Below are positions 47,081 through 59,490 of a stretch of DNA of 64,000 bases, piece after piece; the stretch's first letter is position 1, and every line of letters begins with the position of its first letter. The notes under the pieces are model-generated. The model did no database searches, was not told the origin of the DNA, and saw only the letters and a list, made by a program, of their open reading frames with translations. Origin of the DNA: Sinonovacula constricta (taxonomy: Eukaryota > Mollusca > Bivalvia > Cardiida > Solecurtidae); the NCBI GenBank assembly GCA_007844125.1, contig CM017556.1:18886017-18950016 (forward strand), given 5' to 3'. A program made the translations under genes and the position numbers.

Positions 47081-49847
47081 AATGCAATTAGTCAAATACA
47101 CATCAAAGGGAAAACAACATCAACAAGACAATACAAATCGTATTAAAGGAAATGATGGATAAAAAAGTAATTGGTGATGATTTATTTTAATAATTTTCCA
47201 TCTACAGGAGTTACAGCTGACCCAAAGCATAAACATTGGAGATACAACGGTTCCTAAATTTTTCCTTATGTTTTTATACATTGAGTAATTACTGCATACA
47301 CAATGTGTCATAATAATAAGAATGACAAAAGTGTTATATACAGAATATGAGGCGGTTAATCACAAACATTTTATTACAGTGCATTGTAATTATTTTATAT
47401 TGTATCATTGTGTGTGTGTGTTTTTTAGAAATAGTTTATTTGAATAAGCTCATATTTTTAGTTTGTTTGTTGTCTTAATAAATGGGTTGACGTAGTTTAT
47501 TAAAATATACCCTTGTTTTGTGGAAAATCTTGATCCTCGTCACTCATTATCGATATAACTGTAACAGATAGATTGTCAAGAATACCGTAATTACACAAAG
47601 CTATGCATCTTTATTGACATATTCTTGTTTGCAAAACACACAACAGCGTGTTAGGTTTACAATTTCTTAAACGGCAAACTACTTTTGTTCTCGCAATGTC
47701 TAGTCAAATATACATATCAATAAACGTATATAAATTCCAATGTTATCAGTATAGGTTTAGGTACAAGTTAAGTGGGCTCGATAGACAATTTTTTAAAGAA
47801 ACTCTAGAAAGAATGTAACTCTCAAGTGGGAGTACGGGCTTAATATTGTCATGAGTACATGCTTTTTATTGCAATAGCTTATTAAAAAAACGACTACGCC
47901 ATTGTTATTAGGATAAAAATAAACATTCGTATGAAAATATAAATAGAAAATTGATAGACAATACGACAGAAATATGTTATACACATCCTATATATGATTT
48001 ATCCACATCTAAAACTATTTATTTAAAACTGCACATGTTGCCTTCTACATGTCTCACACCTTATCTTAAGTGATTTTCATTAAACAGTCGAACTATCCAT
48101 TTGACATTTCATGTCTTTATGTAAGTCAGTTTTAATTACTTAACACCATTGCAAGATCATAAACGTTTTGAAATTTGAAGTCAGTATTTAAAAAACTTAG
48201 TTTTTTGGCACAACACATTTTTCAATTGCTCTTTTGTAGATTTTATTTCCGCGCCAAGCCAGACGAATCAAAAGAAAATATACTTCTTGCTCGTCGAACA
48301 TTTTACTGTTATTTCCGGTCCGGAAGAAACTGTTGAAAGTTACAATAAAATGTTCATGACATAACATTTTAAAGCCGACACAAATGACGTCTAGACTACA
48401 TCTTTATGAATGTCAAAGTGGAACCATGATAACTGCGTAGCATACAATGTGACTGCAATTTCCATACGATTGAGTAAGGTCTAAGAACCAGTTCTATGGT
48501 TAACGAGGTATTTCCATGCCTGTTGTTTGAAGAGATAAATGATATCCGAAATAATCGACCTTGTTTATTTCTTTTATAAACTAATAATTTGTATTACACA
48601 TGGAAGAGAATTACCATTTTTCCTTTGTAATTATTACTATGGTAATTTACTTACAATAACTCATGCATCGGCGTGGATAAGATGTTATGAATAATACATT
48701 TTTGCACCATGCTATTTTTCAATATTAATTTTGTATTTGACATAGAAAAGAACTTAGTTTTCTGAACATCTTCTCAAATTATCATTTGCAGGTATGTGCA
48801 TTTAACTCCATTCATTCACCAATTCTTTGACTTTTTCTAAATTCTAAATGATGAATCTGACATTACTCTATGCGATCGGCACATAGTGTCCCAAAGCTTC
48901 ATTATTTTATAGAAAAAGAATCGAATATTTTAAGAAGTGACCGTTTGCATTGCAGGTAATAATTTCCTTCGTGTTAGAAAATTTAATATTGTATCTGTTC
49001 CTATTAACGTCAAAGCATTTTACCGTATGCTGTTATTAACTATTTCCTGTCATACTTTTGGACTGTATTTATTAAAATGTTCTTTCTTTAGGAGCTACTT
49101 AGAGGCAGATGAATTGTCTTCAGCACATAGGGCACATATGTTGGCAGTTAATAACAATGACAAATGTGTTTTTGTATACCTTGATCAGTTTTCAATTAGG
49201 TTCTAACTTATGATTATTGGTCTAACATTTTCATTTACAGTGTGTGTATTTATGAAATACGTCCATGAAGTGTGAATTAGGAGTGCTACACAAGCCATGC
49301 TAAAAGGCTTCAGTCAGTCATTTTGCTGACTCACCGCAAAGCAGCTTGTGTGTACCTTTGTCTATTGGTAGTTCTAATTTTGATACTTGATTCTCATTTC
49401 TTACAATATTACCTACGGGTTATTTATAATCGTCTGTCAACAAGGCTACGTAATCATTTGTTCTGATTAACAACTAATTAACAGGTTATTGATGATCTTT
49501 CTGTGTCTCCGGTTACCGGCTTTCATCACCGTGGTATACATGTATAAAGCAATTGAACGATTTTAAATGAAATGCTAAAGGCTCCACATTAACATTTTTT
49601 TACTTTGCCGTTTAGATTCGGGGTGCTTTTTTCCATTCCGAAATAAAAGTAGCGCTACAGACATGTCATCAGGCAGTTCTATTCGGAAACATCAACATCT
49701 CAAAGTTTGTACACATTACTGGTTCCATGCAGTAACTTACATTCTGCACGTTTCAATCATGGATTCCAGTAAACCGACGCGTGCTTAGAAGAATCTAATT
49801 TTAATGTGTCATCTCTTTTTGACATTTCTTTATGACATAGTTTTAGA
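47081..49847. other. Intergenic DNA; nothing recognised
   Basis: AT-rich. The 89-codon frame at 48937-49206 opens with GTG and has no recognisable domain. No splice-site pair or RNA gene that I can support. Confidence 0.4.
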
Positions 49848-50305
49848 TATCCGAAGTTTGATTTATCCGAATTTAAGGATAGTTTGTGTAAATCTTAAAA
49901 ATCTTACCTGCTACACGATGACTAGTAATTGTTGTTCATTAAATCAGCTAATTAAAAAATAATCGATTAACCTCTTCTCTAAATTACGTGACATCCCGAT
50001 TGCCGATAATTGGCGATAAAACTCGCTTCCAAATCTTGGCGAGTTTCACGGTAGGTGTGAAAAACGCCATTGTTGCCGTTTTGCATCTTATAGTAATTTG
50101 AAGTTTGAGATAGACCAACTGATTTCAACAGTTTTATACGTGTGGGGACAAACAATTTAGTTTGATATATCCGATAATTTGACACATCCGAATTTGAGTT
50201 AAGCGGAGTCTATCTATATAGAAACTATAGGGGAAAAAACGGGACTGTAGAAAACAGTTTGACATAACCGGAAATTTGAGATTTTGAGATAACGAGAGTT
50301 GACTG
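49848..50305 (-). mobile_element. Decayed pogo/Tigger-like element or its non-autonomous derivative
   Basis: Read on the minus strand, the right end is TA|CAGTCAACTCTCGTTATCTCAAA followed by repeated phrases such as TTTCCGGTTATGTC, TCGGATGTGTCAAATT and ATCGGATATATCAAAC. Such CAGTC...CTCGTTATCTC ends and nested CTCAAA/TCGGAT phrases are characteristic of pogo-type Tc1/mariner elements. A matching left end is not clear, although ATATCCGAAGTTTGATTTATCC at 49848 resembles internal phrases. No transposase frame is visible. Confidence 0.5.
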
Positions 50306-52698
50306 TATATTTTTATTTAATATGACTTAACAATATATGTACTAGCAATCATACCAAATAATAATGTCAATAATAAATAATGACTATGTTGGTTCTGCTA
50401 TTATTGATGACAATGATATTATGTTTTTACATTTCGCCTTTCGCCTTTGTTATATTTTGTGCCGTGGTTAAATATCATACCTATTTGTTACATTTCGTTC
50501 ATTTCTCATTTTAGAAAAAGAAATTTTTACCATTTGTGACGATTTGTTTCTGGTGGGGTAAATATGAAATGATGTGCATTTAGCGTTGTTAATTTTTTCT
50601 ATCCTTGAGTTTCGGTAGCATCAAAGATATTTAATATAGTATTTCTTGCATTTCAATTCAATAATTAAAATATATTATAACGTATTGACACTACTAATTA
50701 AAGTATTTGTATCTTTGCGGTTTAGGCTGGCTAATCTTAACTAATATTCAGTCTAGAATGTCCTTCCTATAGAGGAAGACGGCGTTCTTTGCAAAAGCCT
50801 ACTTTTACGAAATCATTGCTTTAAATGCACCACCAGAAAACAAACAACAAAAATACTGTTATCAATGGTACGTAGGTGTTTCACCTTTGTCACGTATATA
50901 TCATTTACTATTTTATGTCTATTTTTTTTTCATCATTCTGAGACTATGCTTTTTTTTAATGTATACTCTTTCAGTTTCACGATTGTAAATGATCAACGCT
51001 TTATGGTGTTAACACATTTGGACATGTTTCGCCTTTAATATTCAGACTATGCGAAGGTATAGCGCATAGCAAAATTAATTTATCCTTCATGTTGTTAAAT
51101 TTTGAAAGTTAAGTTTATACATGAGACGTAAATACTTTGTTTCTTCTGCTCGAATCTAATGAATCGTTTTGTCTTTCCGATGTTTGGATTGACCTTTTCA
51201 CAACAAATCGGTTGCTGCTAGGTAAATTATATGTAGATCAATAATCATTGGATACAACTAGTTCTAAAATTAAGGAAATGTGACAAACTGATGGTAATAA
51301 ATACTTTACTTGTAGTTGCTGTTAAAAGTGAACTCTGTAACTTAAAGACTTTAGCAAAATGTTCTTTATATTATTACCGTTTATTTTGGTTATAATTACA
51401 CAATGTTGTGAATTGTTCCATAAGGAACTGTAGTAATTATATTTTATTATTATTTGCGGAATTTTTCAGTTTGAGGCGTTTCTAGAGAAAATATAATTAA
51501 GAAGACTTGATAAGAACTGCTGGGTTTGCTCTATTTTGTATAATGTCTCTTTACATGTCCATTGTACCTTTTATATTCGACTGGCATAAGAATACCATTT
51601 TCTGTGCTTTTTTAAATTTTAATATATGTTGCAATACTCCAAGGACTTTGTCATTTTTTCAATATTGAGTTAAAAATTCATATATGTTATGGCGAATGCC
51701 AGATTATATTATGAGAAAATGAATGCGTGACGTTGTTTCAACTAGTAATTAATTCATGTTATATTCAATATTTATCCGCAGGAGAAATTTAAGTGTCTTA
51801 TTTTTAGCAGTGACGCAGAAAAAAACACCTTCATCCACATTACATAATTGCATTGAAACGAACATGATTTTACTTATTTGCAACATATTCGTTACATTGC
51901 GGATACAATTAAAATGATGGTTAACTTATTATTTAAAGTCAAATGTATTAATCTTTTTAAGTGGGATATGCATTAGAAATACTTTTTTTTCCGATTTAGC
52001 TAAAGTAAAACTTCCACATATCCGCCTAAATGTATCTAAGTTGCGTTTATAGCTGGTAACATTGATGATGTCCATGCCACAGCCGTATGTGTTTTTTTTC
52101 GCTTTTAGTCCACAATGTGTTAGTATTTAAATGTATGGATTGGGAAAGTGGCTTAATGTGGCGCCTTAAGGTAAATGACTCATTTTTTATTAAATATATA
52201 TACGTTGCTTTCGTAATAATATAGGTAAATGAAACAAAAAGACATATACCATTTAATTAATCGGGTGTTCTTGTATTGATTCTTTTACACTTTACATTGG
52301 CGGAAAGATTCTGATATGCTTTTATAACTAAGGAATCGGTGATCATATAACAATGCCAATGATGCATGGCTAAGAGAAGGGGCAATATCTTCTAAGCTGT
52401 TTCATTTGACAAAACAAAACGTAAATGCATCGAGTGTATGTTTCAAAATATTTAATACACTGAAGTATTTACTGTTGAAAATGGAAGTACACACCGATGG
52501 TCCCAGAGACAAATATAATAAGATAATATTACGCAAATAGCCTCGACAATTGTCCTTTCTTGTTAACTGTGCATGGAATGGTGTATATTTGTGAGGCCAA
52601 TCCCGCATTACAATGTATGGATGGAAAATTCCGAAGTCGGACATGATTTGACAAAAACATAGTTGCCATTAATGAGAGTATCTTACACTATCGTATGA
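50306..52698. other. Intergenic DNA; nothing recognised
   Basis: AT-rich with several T-runs. I see no repeat structure or gene that I could defend. Confidence 0.4.
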
Positions 52699-52947
52699 AC
52701 GCCGGCAGATTTTATCAGGGTCCGGCAGCAACTTTCTGATCGCTGGCAAAATCTGTTGCTTGCAGAAAATATGCCGAAGTTTCTTACGAAAGTATTTTTC
52801 GTGTTGGATTCGTGTGTCAGTTTTCCCTTCGAAAAGATCTCGTTAGTGCATCCTTTCAAATATTGTCATGACCGCCTTGCGACTAACACAGAAAGCAAGG
52901 TGCAGACAACGGGCCTTAAAAGCGATACATATACGAAGCCCTCGTAA
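52699..52947 (+). CDS. Exon-like open segment, 82 codons, function unknown
   Basis: Open from just after a TGA (52696-52698) to TAA (52945-52947). The text is richer in G and C and in evenly used codons than its surroundings. The translation includes ADFIRVRQQLSDRWQNLLL, ENMPKFLTKVFFVLDS and a polar tail ending TYTKPS. Possible acceptors are GCCGGCAG, GGTCCGGCAG and TTGCTTGCAG. ATG at 52786 would give a 53-codon product. No family recognised. It could be a terminal exon or a remnant of a retrogene. Confidence 0.28.
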   Translation, partial: TPADFIRVRQQLSDRWQNLLLAENMPKFLTKVFFVLDSCVSFPFEKISLVHPFKYCHDRLATNTESKVQTTGLKSDTYTKPS

Positions 52948-54737
52948 TGACCATGTAACCATCGTAATATTGTATGATCATATTGAGATAATTAACCGCT
53001 GTCGCCGAAGGTAGCAGGCTTTGAGGAACATAGATGTATTTATAGGTATGCATGAATATATAAATGTAAATCTAACAGCATCTTCCCCTGTCACGTATTA
53101 AGCAAAACATAATAGCATAGTTTGATGGCGAGACAATATGGAAAAAAAGGTAGTTGCATTTATTCTTTAAATCTAACGTAGAACAAGCATCTTCTCCTCG
53201 GAAGCATTTCCTTTATTGACTCGCTTATTGTTGCTATTTTGTCCGTGTAGTATTCCATAAGCCATTTATCCTGTTTTGCTAGTTAACTTCAAGGTAAAAA
53301 ATAACACTGATGTAGGTGCGTATTAACCATCTTCGTGTAACTCTCATTTGTGTTTTCAGATTGTATCGTGTGACCAATTGAAGGCATCATTCTTGTTTCG
53401 ACTGTTGATAAGCTGTTGACCATTTGGCAAGAAAACCAAATTTTCATATCTGTATGGCCATTTGGAATACATTTTTATTATACCAGCATGATTTGGAATA
53501 TGATGTCTTAGTTTATAATTAGAAGGTCATTGTACTTAAGATGCCAGTACACAGCTGTGCATTTATAAATTATAAATTTAAAGAAATTACTTCATGAAGA
53601 GTTTGTTTTAGAACTCACAAAGCATCAAACTGAATGGCGGCGTTCTACAGTAGTGAGATTAATATCATTGCGATATATATTTCCGTTTAAAGATAACTGC
53701 ACCGGTCCATTACTCTGGCGGTTCTAATAAGTATGAAAGGGTTCAATTAAAATCTTTCATTATAATTTAGATCAACATGAAAAACATCATGCCAATTAGA
53801 TATTCCAATTTGACTGTATACAACATGTGGCAGTGCGTAAGCTTTTGTCCATTACTTGGACTTTGAAATTCTTCATACATAGTTTACTAGCTCCTTCATA
53901 GTGTTTAGATGATAAGATTATATTATAATACCATGTTATTATATAAGCATAGACATATGGCCGTTTCTCATATCTGCCTTTCAGCTTAAAATATTTCCCA
54001 ATTTTTTGTATGAACGCTTATTGAACGGCATGCAAATAATACACTAGAAGGTCACTTTTCTTTGTATTATCGACAATGTTATTGTAAGTTTTCGAGTTCA
54101 TTCCAAATTGAGCGCCAACTCATTAACAAGGAGATATTGAATGCTTAGAATTTTGCCGCAAATTTCAGAGCAGTCACGACGCATATCACGTGTTTATTTC
54201 TCTACGCCTTGTAAACTTACTTCAGCTATTCAATTTGCATTTTAGGAATTTAGAAAATGGTGTTATATTTATGTAAAAAAGCGTTCATTATCATTATCTT
54301 TTTAAACCACATGGTTGTACTTCTTGCAACACTAGAAGTTGAAACTCTCTGATCGAAAAATCAAATTGCATTCGAGCAAAATGTGAGACGCATTTCACAA
54401 TCTCGACCTGGTGTTTATCACAAGTTGACAAGTGTTAAACTTCAATGAGCAGTTTGCCGCAAAGGGCTACTACCTCTTTTGACGTAATCACAGCCGCAGA
54501 TAAACGCGTTTTGTACAACGAACTAGGCAAGTGAGCCGTAAACAGATATCAGATCATAAAAAATAAGCTGAGGGGATATAGGTTGGGTCGAAAGATATAT
54601 CATTAGATTTATACAATGTTTAGATTTAATTAAATATTTTCATTTGTAACTATGACAATCATTGTGCCATTGTATCTTTCGTTAACTTTAATTAAGGTAG
54701 GAAGGTAGGTTTGTATGTGGCGGGAGGATGTGTGCGT

Positions 54738-54801
54738 GAATAGGTAAATAAGAAAAGGTCCTATCAAAATTTTCACAGATATTTAAATTTTATCTACATG
54801 C
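54738..54801 (+). repeat. Short paralogue of the transposon target site
   Basis: About 64 bp nearly identical to unit C around 41405-41468 (TAGGTAAATAAGAAAAGG, then TCCTATCAAAATT and TATCTAC), with a few substitutions. The sequence on either side is unrelated. It shows that the host sequence of the 5-kb insertion is itself part of a dispersed repeat. Confidence 0.75.
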
Positions 54802-54861
54802 AGACCAAGGCAGACAAGGTAAATGTAAATGTGACAAAAAACACAGAGACGAGACATAACA

Positions 54862-54900
54862 CACAAAAAGAAAAACCATCAGTTACCGCCTTGGAACGGT
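54862..54900 (+). repeat. Fragment of dispersed repeat R1
   Basis: Contains CAGTTACCGCCTTGGAACGG, matching CAGTTACCGCCTTAGAACGG in the 57.4-kb copy. Short, but close. Confidence 0.5.
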
Positions 54901-57365
54901 TGCTTTTGTTTTTAGAGATTTATTTTTTTTGGGCCTGTGGGTGGATAGATTTTAGATTTCTGACACAGGTTTCTAATTAAGATACATTTTTCTTCGGTAT
55001 TTGTAAAGCAATTTTGGTATTCTCTAGTAACAATATGCACAAAATTTAAGATCTGTAGAAACTTAAAAGATAATTACGAAATATAAAGCTACCATATTTT
55101 TACTCTTGACGGTATTTGTAAGTTGTTTAAATATCGCTCAAATTTGTCAATAAAAATATGTTCTTCTAATTCGTAGTTCAAATACTGTTAAGCTCCTGTA
55201 CAATAGTTACTAAAGCAAATGCTGCTTTTCATCCATAAATGTCAAGGTTTCTTCTGTTTAGATTTCAAATGAATTTTTACAAGCCGATTTCAAGCACATC
55301 TGTAATAATAATGACCTTTGCGCTTATTCAATATACTGAACAGTCTTATACATGTATTTTGATAAATTGCTTCTGACTTACTTCGAATATATGTCATCTA
55401 TCCTTTGTTTACAGTGACCTTTTCAAATATATATTCTTTATCCTCGAGTCCTATATAATAACTTGAGCAACATCTTTGTTAATTCCCAGGAACTACTTGT
55501 TTAATTATGAAACACTATAAGCCTTCTGATCGCATATGTTGTATGAGCACAAACGTAACTTTGACGAGATAGCCATCTTGATTGTACCGTTAGCCTCTAA
55601 CGCGCCTCACCCGATTCGCTTGTTGGCTAAAAATAATTCATTTATTTAACTCACGGAAAGGTGCCTTTCATGTAAAATTTGCTTTTATATTTGTATACTT
55701 TATCGGTATGTGTTTAATGCATTATTTAAGAATATTTCCCACACTGTACTATGTTTCGTACACGAAATTCTTGTGCGTTCCACATGCCACACTTTTTCGT
55801 GTGAATTTCATCATGCACAATATTTTCGGATGCATGCACAAAATATTCTGTTGCATACAAAATATTTTCTGGTGCACTGGGATTAATATTCATAGCTGGG
55901 ACTTTGCTCAATCTAGGACTCCAGCACTTTGTGGATGTTAATTTAATTAATCGTGTTTTATTTTGTTTTCATTAAATATTAATTTCTAATTTAATTCAAA
56001 GTATAAATGACAAGTAAACCTAGCTAATTAACATAACAAGATAGTAAGTGCATACTTAACTTATTATATAATATATTTTGCGGTTATTACATAGAATGTT
56101 ATGTTTAGCTTCAAGATTGACGATATGATTAAATAAGGTCAGTTAAACTCTTGCAGGTGTTCATGTAAAGTTCATATAAAGTATCAGATATTTGTAATTG
56201 TGAGTTTATAAATGGTGGATTTTTAGACGTTGACGTAGACTTTTAGAAGCGTTTGTTATTGTGTTCTAAATAAAGAAACATCCTGACATTTATTGAATGT
56301 GTATTGACAGGTTTTTGCTCAATTGTTTACTGATTAACATTAATTATTTAGTTACACTCATTACCTAATATTCTGTTGAAATATAGATGGAGTCCAACCT
56401 TTAATAAATCTGATGTCGTAACAATATGTTGTAGATATGCATGAAGGTTCATGCAAATTAATTTAAGAAATCACTATGCATGATTTTATCAATTCATTCT
56501 GTTCTTTTTTCGTTAGAGTAAAAACTAAATATCAAGCTGTTCTCGGGTCGCATTGACTTATTAATAAAACTTAATAGCAGAGCCTTGCTCTTTTTGAAGT
56601 GGTTAAACATTGCAATATTGGTCACTTTCCCAATAAAATTAACATGTTTAATAACTTAAAAATAAAATAATATTCACAAATATACAGTTGCGACCTTCCA
56701 TGGTGTCAAAGGCAACTGACGAAGACTTGTTTAATCGCCAATACCTCACATAAACTACCTGTGTAACGCTTGACAGTTGTGTTTTTTTTTCAGTGGGAAA
56801 TACCATCTTTTAAAATGTCATTAGACTATTCGAAAAAAAAAAGAAACACGCACGCAAGTTTAATAGATACAGAAACACTGAAATTAAAACACTTAACAAA
56901 AATAAGTTACTTTCTGGAACGGTCATTCGGAAAATTGGCCAGGTGAGGTGCTTAAACCTGTTTACGGAGCGCTCTCACTTCAACTCACTTCGTAAAAATT
57001 GTTCTTAAAGACAAACAATATAAAGGAAATCGAACTTGTCAAAGTGAACCAACTGACAGTAGGCTGCTACATCGATGGTAATTAACTGAACGAAGCTTAT
57101 TGTTTACCAGAAATATAACATAATATGGAAAAATTATCAAAACAACGTGTACAGAAGATGCGTGTAAATGCTTCCTCAACTAGACAGTTCCTAAAGTGTC
57201 AAAGGGATGATTAGTTTAAAATAAAACATGATAATCGATGAGCTATAGCAAGAGTTACATGTATGTAATGAAATTATTTGATTACCAATAGTGACGCTAC
57301 AATAAGAAAGTGATTGTTAATGAAAGTAAGTGTTACACACCAACAGTTCCATCTGTAAAAGATAA

Positions 57366-57570
57366 ATAAGAATATATATGACAATGTCCTATGAACATAT
57401 ACAAAGATGTGAAAAGGCACAAGACAAAGGTATCCACATGCAAGCCAAATATAAAGCAAGAACAAATCTGTGATGAGTCATTTAACAAAAAGAGCAAACC
57501 CGACAGTTACCGCCTTAGAACGGTCAGTCGGCAATATGGGCCGACTGGGAGGCATAAGGCGGACATTCTT
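57366..57570 (+). repeat. Dispersed repeat R1, longest copy
   Basis: Runs from TAAGAATATATATGACA to GGCATAAGGCGGACATTC. It matches 7580-7740 over most of its length. It extends further right through AACGGTCAGTCGGCAATATG and GGGCCGACTGGGAGGC, a part also found inverted at 10441-10486 and in the other tandem units. The frames crossing it are accidental. Confidence 0.65.
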
Positions 57571-58787
57571 TAATGTTATATTGACAGACTGTATGCTTAG
57601 TAATCTGTTTTCATTCCTAAGTATTGTTAAGTAAGAGATCATGTAAAACTAAACAACAAACTGAAAAGTTTCATTCAATCTACTTTGACTGTTATATAAA
57701 TGAATTGTTTTGTTTATTATGTTCGTAATTTGTCTGTCTCAATAACAATGAGCCATGATTTTCTGCCAAGAAAGAATACTGCAAAAGTGCTTATTCAAAA
57801 ATATGAGATTTATAAAGTGACATTTATTTATTCTTTCTGTTAAAACGAAACAAGGATTGCATCAATTCACTCACTAAACGATCGTGTTATTTTCTTTTTG
57901 GTATATTTCATATTCGCCTACACATAGACCAATACTTCATGTTTGCATAACCGTACAATTTACAAAGGCGATTGTTTTTCAACTGTTATTCCAACTGGTT
58001 CTTTAACCTCATGTATTTTGGTGTTATGCTAAACTTCAAACAATCTTACAGCTTCAGCACTAGTGACAAATCTCTGTTAACAGCCTACGTGTCAGTTACT
58101 ATTTTAAGAAACTGTTCAAAAACTTTGTTTGGGCCCACTTTAAGTTGAGGCTAAACTTGATACAAGATTGTGTAACGTGCTACCCTTTTAATTTTGCATT
58201 CCAAAAGTGTATCATTATGTAAATCCCAACCCGATTTCCCTTGTAAGGAGTGACTTCTTTTAGAGCACTTTACAGTGGAGCATTCTGTCAACGGTGTAAA
58301 AAAACGCTTATGCAAGCTAAAGAGGTTGTGCCTTTATTTATTTTTATCCAAAAAAGGCCGATTTGTGTCTACGAGATTGTGTTACCTTAATTCATATTTA
58401 TTATATTAATGATGGTATAATCACGTCTGTAACCAGTTACGGGGGTGGTTTTAGACCACAAATAAAACACATCTGTAACATCTTCATGATAAAAAAGCTT
58501 GGTCGTAAGAATTCATCTTGCATATCTCACTTTAAAATGAACTTAGTGCTTGATAAATAACTTGATATTATATTGGGTTTACTTTCCCAGTAGAGACATC
58601 CGAAAAAGGGCAAGTGGTTTTCATGTCTTGTGCAATAATTGCAAAAGCACGGAGAGTTGGCTACATGTACGTTGGTATATTAGGCTAAAGCGATGCTAAA
58701 TGAATAATTTTTCTGTTGATTACTGTTAATTAATAAGCTTTGCCTCGTTTTTTGTTGCCTGATTAGACGACATTTAGGGATTACTTT

Positions 58788-58843
58788 GTCGGCGGCGGCG
58801 GCAGCGGCGTCGGCCTCGGCGACGGCGGCGTCGGCGGCGTCCG
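58788..58843 (+). repeat. GC-rich GGC/GTC trinucleotide tract
   Basis: A G+C-rich run of GGC, GTC and GAC triplets in an otherwise AT-rich region, directly before the 157-bp tandem repeat. The alanine-rich frames on both strands are artefacts of it. Confidence 0.85.
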
Positions 58844-58850
58844 GATTTCC

Positions 58851-59490
58851 TTGTCCGGAGCCTAACTTTGTCACCGTAGGTCCTTATGACTCCAAACTTG
58901 GTATGCATGTTTCTGGCAATGACATGTGCAGCGCACAAGAACCGTACCTCTATCTTGTTCCGTTTCTGAATTATTCCCCTTTGATTGATTTTTATAGTGC
59001 ATTACTTATCCGGAGTGTAACTTTGTCACCGTAGGTCCAAATGACTCCAAACTTGGTATGCATGTTTCTGGCAATGACTCAAAGTGCAGTGCACAAGAAC
59101 GGTAACTCTACCTTCTACTGTTTTTTAGTTATTCCCCTTTGGTTGATTTTATAGAGCATTTCTTGTCCGGAGCCTAACTTGGTCACCGTAGGTCCAAACG
59201 ACTCCAAAATATTTGTATGCATGTTTCTGGCATTGACTCGAAGTGCAGCGCACAAGAACCATAACTCTACCTTGTTCCGTTTTTTAATTATTCCCCTTTG
59301 ATTGATTTTTAGAGCATTTCTTGTCCGGAGTGTAACTTTGTCACCGTAGGTCCAAATCACTCAAAACTTGGTATGCATGTTTCTGGCAATGACTCAAAGT
59401 GCAGTGCACGAGAACGGTACCTCTACCTTCTTCTGTTTTTTTTTAGTTTTTCCCCTTTGAGTGATTTTTAGTGCATTTCTTGCGAAGGGC
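58851..59490 (+). repeat. 157-bp tandem repeat, four copies plus a degenerate fifth
   Basis: Copies start at TTGTCCGGAGCC-type sequence at 58851, 59006, 59163, 59321 and, degenerate, 59480, so the spacing is 155-159 bp. Each has AACTTTGTCACCGTAGGTCC, GACTCCAAACTTGGTATG, CATGTTTCTGGCAATGAC and TTATTCCCCTTTG(A/G)TTGAT. Copies differ by scattered substitutions. The wording strongly resembles repeats I associate with bivalve genomes, but that is memory and not a search. Confidence 0.9.

Larger units (their letters stand above)
52948..57365. other. Intergenic DNA with short repeat fragments only
   Basis: Contains the target-site paralogue at 54738 and an R1 fragment at 54862. Near 55840 there is a short run of similar GCAY(G/A)CACAAAATATT phrases. 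No gene recognised. Confidence 0.4.

Noticed and set aside
58680..59034. Alanine-rich frames on both strands
   Set aside because: They come from the GGC/GTC trinucleotide tract and the start of the 157-bp tandem repeat.
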